Of a stretch of 64,000 nt of DNA, positions 21,275 through 32,039 are shown one piece after another. Position numbers and translations under genes: made by a program. This DNA is from Ichthyophis bannanicus (Eukaryota > Chordata > Amphibia > Gymnophiona > Ichthyophiidae). The stretch is taken from positions 911,426,808-911,490,807 of the forward strand of contig CM066033.1 in assembly GCA_033557465.1 (NCBI GenBank), given 5' to 3'. Positions within the stretch are counted from its first letter, which is position 1. Each line of letters opens with the position of its first letter. Below the pieces are notes generated by a model. That model was not told the origin of the DNA. It worked only from the letters and a program-made list of their open reading frames with translations, and did no database searches.

Positions 21275-21800
21275 ACTTTATTTATTTATTTAATATCTTT
21301 TTCTATACCGCGCTCTTTAAAATCTGTGCAGTTTACAGGCAAACAATAACCTGTACAGTGTGGTGGAAACCTGCACTGTACTTACAATGAACAAGTGCTG
21401 TAACTTGGGACTAACGTGGGTAACTATATACAAGCTGGGCACTCAGATACACTATTGACCAGGGTTGCTTAGCAACTATTTACAAGAATAGATAGCTATA
21501 TACATGTTGCTATTTACAGGTTATACAGTTGTGCTAGTGGCGTTGCATCAGTGTGACGTGGGTGTGCAAGGGGCGCTGTCTTGGTGGTTGGGTATGTCTG
21601 ATTGTGGTTTATCACTAGCCTGGGAGTAGTGTAGGAGGAAGAGATGGTGTTTCAGTGCCTTCATAAACTGGGCAAGGTCCGTAATGGACCGGATGGTGGT
21701 TGGGAGGGCGTTCCAGCTTGTGGGTGCATAGAACACAAAGGCTCTGTTCCTTGTTGTTTGCGAGCATTTTGTGATTGCAAGCAACAAGAAACAGAGCACT
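21275..21800 (-). pseudogene. L2-like LINE 3' end
   Basis: The minus frame 21548-21799 reads AFVFYAPTSWNALPTTIRSI, the C-terminal NALP block of L2/CR1-group RT proteins. It is followed by a 3' end with ACCGCGC and TTTATTTATTTA (plus-strand view), i.e. a GCGCGGTATAGAAAAAG then AATAAATAAA tail. Only the last part of the element is present. Confidence 0.75.
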
Positions 21801-21993
21801 TTGCAGTGGCCTTAGCACTGGAAAGTCAACAAACCCCAGTCAGAGCACAAGACCTAAGCACCACACAGTGCACATATCCTTGTACCCCTGTCCCATCTCC
21901 CAGCTCCACCCGTGCCCTCTTCCTATGCCTCCATCCAGCTCAGAATCTTCCTTATTTGTACAAGTGTTGTAGTCTTGGCAAGGAGCCTGATGC

Positions 21994-22526
21994 TGTGGCA
22001 GGCTATGGCCTATAATAGTCTGCAAATATGAAAGGCCTGTAAGTTAGGCCCTGATTCCAACCCCCATCTAAGAGAGAGAACCAAAGTCTGTAAAAGTTAG
22101 AGAAAACTGTTTTAAACTGCTTAATAAGAAGTTTTCATGAATGCATAAATCTTTCATTATTCTCTTGTGCTGTGAAGATAGAAATGTTTCAATACTTGCA
22201 TTCCTAGAGCCAGAAACGACCTTGCAGTAGAGAAGTATCCAAACCTAGAAACTGTACCATTGTTAGAACAGTCCTAGAAGAGGGAGCTGGGTGCTAGGCC
22301 CAGGAGGGATCTCCGATTGGACAAATGCAGGGGGCATTGGGGCCACTAGAAAGTTTGCATGTATCAAACTGAAAAGAAATGTATAAATGAATATGTTTCT
22401 ATAAGAACTTTGCTCAGTCCTTTTTGGAGCTTGACTAACTGGGCCTTGTGCACAATAAACTGGCTTGGACCCTGTAAATTGACTCCTGGATTTATTCACT
22501 GTCTGCACTTCGCTGCTACATATTCT
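21994..22526 (+). repeat. ERV 5' LTR (left edge approximate)
   Basis: The right edge is set by the primer binding site and a CTGCTACA end near 22520. TATAAAT at about 22382 is a plausible TATA box, and AATAAA at about 22453 is a plausible polyadenylation signal. The left edge (TGTGGCAGGC near 21994) is a guess, because no second LTR exists here for comparison. Confidence 0.6.
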
Positions 22527-22545
22527 TGGTGCGTTGGCCGGGAAT
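22527..22545 (+). promoter_or_regulatory. ERV primer binding site, tRNA-Gly type
   Basis: TGGTGCGTTGGCCGGGAAT is complementary over 19 bases to the 3' end of vertebrate tRNA-Gly(UCC), including CCA, as I remember that tRNA. It lies a few bases after the presumed LTR end. Confidence 0.82.
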
Positions 22546-23230
22546 GTGCGAGTAGTGAATGGTATTCAAGCGAATATTCCACGCAATTCGCCTCCAGGTT
22601 TGGCTCGGTCGGAACCGTGCCTGTCCGACCGCAGGGGAAACCTCAGGCGCCGCCGGTCCCCTTGTATCGGAGAGGGTTCCGCCTTGCCTCGGCGGGCCAC
22701 TGGGTCTGGCCGGCCAACACCTCCGAACCCGAGGGGAGTCCAGGATCCAACCCAAGAGCTGGTTTGGTATCGGGAACCGGATCCGGTGAGTAGACATTTT
22801 CTTGTTTAATAGTCAGTGAAGCCTGGGGGAAGTCTTGCATGAGTGCGCGAGACAAGAGAGCTTGATCACCTCTCATAACGGCGGTCCTAGTACGCTCCGC
22901 ATAAGGGTTAGCGGAAGCCGAAGCCATCGACCCTTTGGTTGGGAATAGTCAGTTAGTCAGAAAACCTTGGGCATTTGAAAAATGATTTCTTGTAATGATA
23001 TGATTGCCTGTGTGATTGAGAGGTCTTGAGACACAGACCGAGTGAGAGCGGACTCCTGAGTAGCGCAGTTCCTTGCCGGGCGACCGCATCCAGGTCGCGA
23101 AAAGGAGGAAGCGTGTGGTGTTTGTTCCCCTCAGTGTTTTGTGGGCTGTATGGACCCCTTACCTACAGCCATACTACCTACCCTTACTGTTTGTCGTCTT
23201 GTACGTCATTACGTATACGCCATTACGATT
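22546..23230 (+). other. ERV leader
   Basis: Untranslated GC-rich leader between the primer binding site and the gag start, where packaging and splice-donor signals would be expected. I cannot pinpoint these. Open frames here are short. Confidence 0.55.
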
Positions 23231-24969
23231 ATGGGAGGGACGGAGTCCACGCAAACTCCGTTGGAATGTATGATCACGAATTTCCGTAAAGGATTTTCAG
23301 GAGACTACGGCATAAGAATGTCTCCGTCTAGATTGAGAATGTTATGTGATAGGGAGTGGCCTGTGCTAGCTACTTCATGGCCGCGTGGGGGCACCTTTGA
23401 TGTAGAAATAGTTTCCTGTGTTCATCAGCTTGTACAAAAAGTGCACCCTGATCAGTTCCCCTACATAGATTCCTGGTTGGGTGTTTGCGAAAGGCAGCCC
23501 TCTTGGGTAAAGCGCTGCTATGAGGAACAGTGTAGAATATTAGTAGCAACCACTAGGGGGACCCGGAAGGTTGAGAGGAAGCCGCCTATGTATTCCGCCT
23601 CAGAGTCCCCAGAAATTCTGGCCCGTTTACCCCAGTACCCACATAGGTTAGTTCCCCCAGCTCCGCTACCTGAAGCTGAACCTGATGAGGTATCTCAGCA
23701 ATTACCGCTGAAGCAGCAAAAGAAGCCCACTTCCCCGAGTGACAGCCCCGAGTCTGGCCCAAGTACGTCGGGGGGGCCAGGGTCCTCCGACGATACAGAA
23801 AGCGGAGGCTCTCCTGCCAGTTCAGGGTCACCCACCAAGGAAGCTTATACCCGGGAGCCGTATGATTTAATAAGTGTAACCCCGAAGAAGAAGGAGAAAG
23901 CAGGGCGCCTAATGCCATTGCGTCAAGTGCCTGGTTTACCTATCCTAAATGATCAGGGCCAGATGGCGCCAGGACCAACTAGTCTAATCTACGTGCCTTT
24001 TTCCACTACTGATTTATTAAACTGGAAAACGCATTATGCATCCTATACTGAGAAGCCCCAAGAATTGACAGAGTTAATGTCTAGTATAATGCAAACTCAT
24101 CAGCCTACCTGGACTGATTGTCGCCAGCTCCTGTCCACTCTCTTTACTACTGAGGAGCGAGCGCGGATTGTGCAAGCAGCCATCCGCTGGTTAGAAGAGA
24201 ATCCCGTAGAGGCGGGGGAAATAAATCTCCCACAAGCAGCCGCTGCAGCTTTCCCAAATGAAGATCCTAGATGGGATCCAAATGATGAAAGGGGGCGACG
24301 GCCCTAACACGATTTCGCCAGGCCTTGCTGCAGGGCCTGAGGAAGGGAGGCCAGAGGGCCATGAATATCGGGAAGGTATCTGAAGTTATCCAGGGTCCAG
24401 ATGAGAGCCCAGCGGCCTTTCATGAGCAGTTGTCTGAAGCCTATAGATTATATACCCCATATGATCCCGCCGCTCAGGAGAATTTGCACATGGTAAATGC
24501 AGCCTTTGTTAGTCAGTCCCAGAGAGACATAAAACGAAAATTACAGAAACTGGATGGATTTGCGGACATGAATACAGCTCAGTTTGTGAATCATGAAAAT
24601 GAACGTGACAGAGAAAGTGAACGAAAGATGAAGAAGAAAGCAGATCTCCTTGCTGCCGCTTTAGTTGAATGACGTGGAGAAGGTTTTCTTAACCAAAGGA
24701 CCAGAGAACATGGAAGAGGCCGTGGAAATAGCAGGCCTCCTTTGGGTGCGAATCAGTGCGCCCATTGTAAAGAAGGACATTGGGGAAATGAATGCCCGCA
24801 TCTTGACTCCACCCCCAGGAGGGGAGGAGGGAGTCCCTGGAGAACAGGAGGCCGATTTCAGAGTCGTGGAGGAATGAACCGAGCACAGTTCCAGCGAGAG
24901 AGAGAAGAAGTCATTGAGGGAGTGGCAGTAGCAATGGGCTATGACATGGATGATGTGGATGAAGACTAG
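23231..24969 (+). pseudogene. gag: ERV gag, frameshifted
   Basis: Starts with MGG, a myristoylation context, at 23231. The matrix-like domain has a WPRGGTF block near residue 56. A Pro/Ser-rich linker (about residues 130-230) leads into a capsid-like domain. The frame ends at a TAA at 24305-24307. The capsid continues in another frame from about 24310 (FRQALLQGLRKGG), meets a TGA at 24670-24672, and goes on to a nucleocapsid with one zinc knuckle (C-X2-C-X4-H-X4-C near 24757-24800). It ends in an acidic tail before TAG at 24967. It is non-functional as it stands. Confidence 0.88.
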
Positions 24970-25027
24970 GCCAGACCGGGCTCCAGGTTTACCCTGGGTC
25001 CCCAGGAGCTTATGGTCAGTTTGAAAG

Positions 25028-26725
25028 CGGAATTGCTTAACAAATATTTTTGTTCTGTGTTCACAGATGAAGAACCAGGATCAGGACCTCAGAAAACACC
25101 CACAAATAAGAACAGAAGCGAGGGACATCTTGAACAATTTTCAGAAGACTGTGTTCGTGAGAAACTAGCTCAACTTAAAGTAGACAAAGCGATGGGACCG
25201 GATGGGATACACCCTAGAATACTGAGGGAACTTGGGGACGTTCTAGCAACTCCACTGACTGACCTTTTCAATGCCTCATTGGAGTCGGGAGTGGTGCCAA
25301 AGGACTGGAGAGAGGCTCATGTGGTGCCTTTACACAAAAGCGGTAGTAAGGATGTGGTTGAAAACTACAGGCCGGTTAGTTTAACTTCAATGGTAAGTAA
25401 ATTAATGGAAACGCTGTTGAAAGAGAAAATAGTGAGGTTTCTGGAGTCCAGCGGATTACAGGATCCGAGGCAGCATGGATTCACCAGAGGCAGGTCTTGT
25501 CAGACAAATCTGATTGATTTCTTTGACTGGGTGACCAGGAAGTTGGACCGCGGGAGAGCTCTAGATGTGGTGTATTTAGATTTCAGTAAAGCCTTTGACA
25601 CTGTTCCTCACAGGCGACTTATAAACAAACTGAGCACCCTAGGGATGGACCCTAAAGTTACTGCTTGGGTTAGAAATTGGTTGGGTGGGAGGCGACAAAG
25701 AGTACAAGTAAATGGAGCTCACTCTGAGGAGAAGGATGTTACCAGTGGTGTGCCCCAGGGATCTGTCCTTGGTCCGATTCTTTTTAACATCTTTGTTAGT
25801 GATATAGCGGAAGGGCTGTCGGGTAAGGTTTGCCTCTTTGCGGATGATACCAAAATCTGCAATAGAGTAGACACCCAGGAAGGTGTAGATAACATGAGGA
25901 GGGATCTAGCTAAGCTTGAAGAATGGTCTAGAATTTGGCAACTGGGATTTAATATTAAAAAATGTAAGGTCATGCATTTGGGCTGCAGCAATCCAAGGCA
26001 GCAATACAGTATAGGAGGTGAAGTACTTTTGTCCACTAAAGAAGAGCGGGACCTAGGCGTAGTTGTGTCCGATGATCTTAAAGTAGCTAAACAGGTAGAA
26101 AAGGCGACGGCAAAAGCTAGAAGGATGCTTGGGTGCATACGGAGAGGAATGGCTAGCAGAAAAAAGGAGGTGATAATGCCTCTGTATAAGTCTTTGGTGC
26201 GACCTCATTTGGAGTATGGTGTGCAATTCTGGAGACCGCACCTTCAAAAGGATGTGAACAGGATGGAGTTGGTGCAGAGGGTTGCTACTAAGATGATTAG
26301 TGGTCTTCATTATAAAGCATATGAGGACAGACTTAAGGATCTTAATATGTACACCTTAGAGGAAAGGCGGGATAGAGGTGATATGATTGAGATGTTTAAA
26401 TACCTCCGTGGCATAAATGTTCAGGGAGAGAGCCTCTTTCAATTGAAAGCAAGTTCTGCGACGAGGGGACATGGGATGAGGGTGAAGGGAGATAGATTCA
26501 GGAGTGATATGCGGAAATATTTCTTTATGGAAAGAGTAGTGGATCCGTGGAATAGTCTCCCAGTGGAGATGGTAGAGATGAGGACAGTAACTGAATTCAA
26601 AAAAGCATGGGACCAACACAGAGGATCTCTAAAGGTAAAAAGTGGACTGTTGTAGTTGTTGTTATGGAAGGACAGACTAGATGGGCCTTGTGGTCTTTTT
26701 CTGTCATCATGTTTCTATGTTTCTA
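25028..26725 (+). mobile_element. CR1-type LINE in the ERV, 5'-truncated
   Basis: Flanked by TGAAAG at 25022-25027 and 26726-26731, a probable 6-base target duplication. The reading frame from 25012 to 26655 starts inside ERV sequence and runs 547 residues: [58 protein letters not shown], the catalytic LFADDTK, and the C-terminal LPVEMVEMRTVTEFKKAWD block. The endonuclease half is missing. The RT frame is fully open, so the insertion is young. The 3' end carries a GTTTCTATGTTTCTATG-type tail. Confidence 0.92.
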
Positions 26726-26731
26726 TGAAAG

Positions 26732-27355
26732 TAGGGGACCAATATATGGACTTTATGGTGGATACAGGAGCAGAACATTCCGTGGTGGCAAAGCCAGTGG
26801 CTCCTCTTTCCTCTCGATCTGTCACCATTGTTGGGGCCACTGGGAACAGGGCCACCAAGCCATTCCTGCAGAACCGTATGTGTGAACTAGGGGGACAGAA
26901 AATAACGCACCAGTTCTTGTATATGCCTGAATGCTCTATTCCACTTTTGGGCCGAGATATGCTTGCAAAACCTCAGGCACAAATATCCTTTGCTGAAGGG
27001 GGAGAAATGCAAATGACTGTGAACCCAAAGCCTGCTGGATTAATGGTGCTAACTGTTCCCAGAGAAGAAGAATGGCGGTTCTATAGTACACCTCCAATCA
27101 AGTCAACCAGTTCCTGTATACCTACCAACCTCATAGCCCCGCCTGAAGTATGGGCAGAAGATAATCCACCTGGCCTAGCGAAGAACATAGCCCCTGTCAT
27201 TGTCACCCTCAAGCCAGGAGCGGAACCAGTGCATGTGAAGCAGTATCCTCTTCCCTGACCAGCCATTGAATGAATCCACTGTCATCTGATGAAACTGTTG
27301 AAGTATGGACTTCTCAAGGAATGCCAGTCACCTTGGAACACCCCTCTTCTCCCAG
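26732..27355 (+). pseudogene. pro-pol: ERV protease and start of pol, truncated
   Basis: An aspartic protease with the DTGA active-site motif near 26760 and an LLGRDML block near 26947, followed by a linker and the first conserved RT segment (PPGLAKNIAPV, LKPGAEPV). Stops appear at 27256-27258 and soon after, and homology ends near 27355. The extreme N-terminus of the protease lies before the CR1 insertion (24970-25027). Confidence 0.85.
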
Positions 27356-27359
27356 TTAC

Positions 27360-27800
27360 TGATGCGATAGGGTGGTTAGTGGAAGAAAGCAGCACATAAG
27401 ACAGAGAGGTGTACAAGTGATCTACATAAACAGGAATGTGTGGCTTGTGTGGTTGGTGAAAGAGTAGTGTGTACAGTGGGTGAAGGAATGGGATGCAAGG
27501 TGACAGGGAAGTAAGGAATGTGGTGGCTGGATGTATCGTACGGGGTATGTGCTGGGAAAGGCATGTAGTCAGTGAAGGGGTAGAAGATATGCGGTGGGTG
27601 AAAGAGGGTATGTAAGTGTGTACAGAGGCTGAGCTGTGATATATGGGCTGGATGGTGGTTGACGGGGTGTAGGGTGTGTGGTTGTGGAAGGGGATATGAG
27701 ATGAATGAGTGGGTGTAGTTACTGTGGGGTGACATGCTAGTTCAAGAGAAGGTGTCGGGTGTATGGTGTCTGATAGGTGAAGAGATAGGGTTGAGCATGG
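27360..27800. repeat. Degenerate GT/GA-rich minisatellite-like DNA
   Basis: About 440 bases of loosely repeated GTGGGTGAAG, GTGTGTGG and GGGATA units right after the ERV break. Long open frames on the minus strand (to 27950) are composition artefacts. Confidence 0.6.
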
Positions 27801-27883
27801 TGAGGTATGCAAATACCCCATCTGCATGGACAAGCAAACTAAAAAACAACATTCTTCTGAAATTATGTATATGATATTGAGCG

Positions 27884-28288
27884 GTCTTTTAGTAAAGGGC
27901 TTTAGCTGACAATGCCTGTTCTGGAATGTGCTGAATGCACATTGGGACACACATTGCCAACTAGCACAGGGCCATGACAGTTAGGGTTGCGAGTGGGTGG
28001 AGTAGGGGCAGAGGGTGGGCATGGTATGTTCCATGCAGTAAGCATCTGGTTCATACCACATGCTAACTGCATTAGTGCGGGATCACCTAACGCCACCTCA
28101 ATAGGTAGAGTTAAGTGCATCCACTCTAATGTGGTGTGTGCTAAGGGACAGGGCTCCATGTTAACTGCTGGGGAAATGCTTTCTACACCCCTGACAAATG
28201 TAGTGGTCATACATCTAACATACAGTACTATACTTTCGGCATATTCGGTGCAATACCCTAACGCTCTTTAGTGAAAGGACCCTTGAGG
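27884..28288. mobile_element. MITE (hAT-like ends)
   Basis: Ends of the type GGTCCTTTxACTAAAGxGC are inverted at 27884-27912 and 28258-28288 (GGTCTTTTAGTAAAGGGC and CTTTAGTGAAAGGACCC). It has no coding capacity. I see no convincing 8-base target duplication, and ends are approximate. Confidence 0.65.
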
Positions 28289-28889
28289 GGTAAATTTGGG
28301 AACATTTGTTTATGTTGTGACTTATTCCAGAGCAAGTACAGTGAAATAACTCTGAACTGGAGGTTTCCACAGAATCCCTAGTCCTCCCCTTCGTTGACTG
28401 GACAGAGAAAGGAGGAATTCCATAAAACAAGCCATTAGTCTGGTGGAAATAGTCGTGATTTTGGCAGAATGTCTAAAAGAGCCTAGCCATCTTCTCATTC
28501 AGGGCAAGCAAATGTATGCGCTATGGAAATACAGTTGTGGTCAACACAACTGTCACATTTGCAATTCAACCCCTTAATGTCCAATATCTCCTAAAAAAAG
28601 TGGCCAATGAAATGACTTTGGACTATATATGCACACATATTTGACACATAAAAGAATCAAATAAAACAAGATCAATTGAAAAAGGAAATAGTAGGCAATA
28701 GTATAAAAACTAGGACATGATTATTGGCACCCTTAAAACAATTCAAATCAGTTTGAACAGAAGAACTACATTCCCACTGCAGTAAAATTAAACACAACTG
28801 TGATCAACTATCAGTACTTGCATCAACCAATGAATGAAGGCTCTAATGTTTAAAATGGCCACATTCACTCTCTGTTCATTTTTCACATT

Positions 28890-29840
28890 GGTGTAAACAA
28901 AAGAGCTGTTTGAGACCGTCAGAAAAGCCATTATCACCAAACATCAAACTTAAAAGGGTTGTACCCCTCTATCTCTAAAGACCTTGGGATTCCTGTGTCT
29001 ACAGTTCACAATGTTATTAAGAAGTTTTCTGCTCATGGAACTGTCAAAAACCTCCCAGGACGTGGTGGGAAGAGGAAAATTTAAATATCTGAAGGTTAGT
29101 GCGAACTGTTGGAAAAACACCACATACAACATCCAAAGAGCGTAAGGCTGACCTGGAGCAATCTGGAGTAGTAGTTTCAACCTGCACCATATAATACGCA
29201 CTAAACATAGAAGGACATCATGGGCGAAGGCCAAGGTGGACCCCATTGCTCAAAGACAGACATAAAAAGGCACACCTGATCTTTGTCCAAACCCACCTTG
29301 AGAAACCACAATCCTTCTGGGAAAACGTTCTGTGAACAGATGGAAGCAAACTGGAGCTCTTTGGCAATGCAGACCAATGATACATTTACAGGTGAAGAAA
29401 TAAAGCTTGTAAGAAAAAAAATCACTCTTCCTACAGTTTTGCTGCCTTAGGAACTGGAGGCCTGGGATGTATTAAAGGAATCATGAAGTCAGAGGACTAC
29501 CAAGGTATTTTGGAGTGAAATGTGCTACCTAGTGTCAGAAAGCTAGGACTTGGTTGAAGGTCATGGGTCCTCCAGCAGGACAATGACCTCAAAAATACAT
29601 CCAAAAGTACAAAAGAATGGTTTATAAGGAACAAATTGACTGTTTTGAACTGGCCAGCAATGAGTCCTGATCTCAATCCAATCAAAAACCTTTGGAATGA
29701 GCTGAAATCTGCCATTGGTAAAAGGAATACTGCAAATATTCATGAGCTGGAACAAATCGCAGTTGAAGAGAGTGGGAGAAACTACCAGCAGACAGGTGTA
29801 TGAAACTTATAGATGGCTACAAGAAATGTTTGGAGGCTGT
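28890..29840 (+). pseudogene. Tc1 transposase, decayed
   Basis: The remnant starts with a KRAVxDRQKSHYHQTS-like helix-turn-helix region near 28900. It continues with an NLPGRGGKRK-type segment near 29060 and the DDE-domain end near 29575-29720 (QDNDLK, VLNWPAMSPDLNPIKNLWNEL). Multiple stops and frameshifts are present. Confidence 0.85.
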
Positions 29841-29842
29841 CA

Positions 29843-30823
29843 TAAGAACAAAAGAAATGCTATACTTGGTCAGACCAAGGTCCATCAAGTTCAGTATCCT
29901 GTTTTCAACAGTGGCTAATCCAGGTCACAAGTACCTGGCAGTTTCCCAAAAAGACACACAGGTTCCACAATGCTTGTATTGGGACAAGCAGTGAATTTCC
30001 TGGGTCCTCTTTAATAATGGTTTATGGACCTTTCCTCCAGGATCTTGTCCAAACCTTTTTTAAACCCAGATATACTAACAGCTTTTACTACATCTTCCGG
30101 TAGCAAATTCCAGAGCTTGATTACATGTTGAGTAAAAAAATACTTTCTCTTATTAGTCTTAAACGGGTTACAATGTAGCTTCATTGCATGTCCTCTAGTC
30201 TTTCTACTTTTTGATGGCATAAACAATCGATTTATGTTTACCCATTCCACTTCATTCATTCATTTATAGACCTCTATCATATCTCCCCTCAGCTGTCTCT
30301 TCTTCAGGTTGAAGAGCCCTAACCTTTTAAACTTCTCCGCATAGGGGTATCCTTCCATCCTCTTTACCTTTTTGGTGGCTCTTCTCTGTACCTTTTCTAG
30401 TAACGCTATATCCTTTTTAAGACATGGCAACCAGAATTGCGCACAATATTCAAGGTGCAGTCGCACCATGGAACGATGCAGGGGCATTATAATATCCTTT
30501 TTTAAAATTTTCCATTCCTTTCCTTAAGATTCCTAGCATTCTTTCTATTTGCTTCTTAGCCACTGCTGCACACTGGGTTGAGGGTGTCAACGTGTTATCT
30601 ATGGTGATGCCTAAATCTTTCTTGGGTGGTAGTTCCTACTGTGTAACCTTGCATTGTTTAACCATAGTTTGGGTTGTTCCTTCCTAGGTGCATAACTTTG
30701 CACTTGTTCACATTGAATTTCATCTGCCATTTGAATGTCCAGTCTTCCAAACTGTCAAGGTCCTCTTGCAATTTTTCACAATCCTCTTGAGTTTTAACAA
30801 CTTTGAATAACTTTGTGTCATCA
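29843..30823 (-). mobile_element. CR1-like LINE 3' fragment (second subfamily)
   Basis: Inserted in the Tc1 element with a duplicated CTGTCA (29837-29842 and 30824-30829). Minus frames 30260-30487 and 30011-30259 carry [35 protein letters not shown] and [10 protein letters not shown], the C-terminal part of a CR1-group RT. The 3' end (29843-29990) is a TCAGACCAAGGTCCATCAAG-type tail. It is closely related to 59110-59780. Confidence 0.9.
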
Positions 30824-31021
30824 CTGTCAAGGGTTATGCAACCAAATATTAGTGAAGGGTGCCATTAATCCTGTCCAGATCATTTTATTTTCTCAGAAAT
30901 TACTATGTCTAAGTTGCACAGACATCTTTTTTTATGTTGTACACCTTTGAACATACCATTAAAATATTATGACGACCTACAGTTGTAATATTTCCAATTA
31001 TTTCTCAAGATATTATACACA

Positions 31022-31497
31022 ACCGGGCCCAATATTCAAAAGGCATTTACATGGTTTACAGCCCAGTAAACTATGTAAATGCCTTAAATTGAGATAGTCA
31101 ATGGTACTTACACGGTTAGAGCCGTTGAATATCCCCTACATGACCCAATGCTATCCAGTTAGCATCGGGGTGTATTGGGGGTGTTCTGGGGCAGAGCAAA
31201 GGTGGAGACTGTTGCTAACCAGGCAGCAGCAATATTGTATGTTGCCTGTTAAGCGACCTTCGCATATCTTTAAGGTGCAGGGGCTAACTGGGCAGCATGC
31301 AATATCGCTGCTGTCTGGTTAGCTACTGCGACTTCCGGTGTGTATGGTGATCCCTAGATATTCAATGCTGGGGCCATATATGACCCCCAGCATTGAATAA
31401 CTGGGTTAAGGGTTGGTGGACAGGGATATGTGCCGTAGGAGCGCATAGCCTGCCCAGCTCAATAATGGGTCCAACATACCTAAAATTCAAGGATGCC
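31022..31497. mobile_element. MITE-like insertion in Tc1 3' region
   Basis: Splits the Tc1 3' end. It contains hairpins GGCATTTACATGGTTTAC/GTAAACTATGTAAATGCC at about 31040-31083 and ATTCAATGCTGGGG/CCCCAGCATTGAAT at about 31360-31399. It has no coding capacity, and edges are approximate. Confidence 0.6.
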
Positions 31498-31545
31498 AAT
31501 AAGGTTGACCACGACTGTAATGTTGTATTTAAAACTAGAAGCACC

Positions 31546-32036
31546 AAAAGGAATTTTACCTAGAAACCCCAAAGTGTGTCAATTGACGCATTATCACGAC
31601 GACTGCATTTAGCATGAAATGCAGATGTGAATTAATGTGAAGTTACTTATTTGTTAAATACGTGCAGTATGTGATGTCATTACATGATGTCATCGTGTGT
31701 TTATTGTTTGTAATGTCGGAGTAAAACTGTAAACAGTGATTGAGATGCGCCACCTAGTGGGAACATGAATTTATACCTAGAAGCCCCAAAGTACGTCAAT
31801 TGACGCATCCAAGACAATTGAGTGCGTCAATTGACGTACTTTGGGGCTGCTAGGTATAAATTCATTTTCCCGCTAGGTGGTGCATCTGTCATTAATTTTT
31901 GATGCACATATTTGAACATCTTGACCTTGCTAACAAAGTCATGGAACATGACTGACATGGTTCTAGCAGTGGCGCTGGTATACAACTTTGAAGATGCATT
32001 TGCGTCAGTTGACACACTTTGGGGCTTCTAGTGTTA
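31546..32036. mobile_element. Nested palindromic element
   Basis: Outer inverted arms at 31560-31590 and 32001-32031 share ACCCCAAAGTGTGTCAATTG. An inner near-perfect palindrome has 64-base arms at 31744-31807 and 31823-31886 with a 15-base loop. Inner and outer arms share the CCCCAAAGT..GTCAATTGACGCA core, so four copies of one terminal motif alternate in orientation. Confidence 0.85.
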
Positions 32037-32039
32037 AGA

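Larger units (their letters stand above)
21994..27355 (+). mobile_element. Endogenous retrovirus, 5' half (gamma/epsilon-like)
   Basis: 5' LTR, tRNA-Gly primer binding site, leader, gag, protease and the first codons of RT, then an abrupt stop near 27355. No RT core, integrase, env or 3' LTR is present. Gag carries a frameshift and a stop, and a CR1 LINE splits the protease start. The single CCHC knuckle, the MG myristoylation start and the UAG between gag and pro in one frame fit the gammaretrovirus/epsilonretrovirus side of the family. It is a dead provirus fragment. Confidence 0.88.
28532..31517 (+). mobile_element. Tc1-type DNA transposon, interrupted twice
   Basis: The termini CAGTTGTGGTC (28532) and GACCACGACTG (to 31517) are inverted and flanked by TA on both sides (28530-28531, 31518-31519). 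Without a CR1-like LINE (29843-30823 plus its duplicated target) and a MITE (about 31022-31497) the length is about 1.5 kb, normal for Tc1. The 3' untranslated part with GGGTTATGCAACCAAATATT and GGGTGCCATTAATCCTG at about 30830-30890 is also typical. Confidence 0.9.

Noticed and set aside
22510..22930. Possible coding exon in the GC-rich 22.5-22.9 kb region
   Set aside because: It is the leader just after the ERV primer binding site; frames are short and unrelated to KHK.
27282..27950. 222-residue minus-strand frame
   Set aside because: His/Ser/Pro-rich translation of GT/GA-rich repeat DNA; no domain and no splice context.
27355..28290. Search for ERV env or 3' LTR downstream
   Set aside because: No RT core, integrase, env or matching LTR sequence follows; the provirus is truncated.
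31360..31400. Rho-independent terminator-like hairpin
   Set aside because: The context is a eukaryotic intron; the hairpin is part of a MITE.
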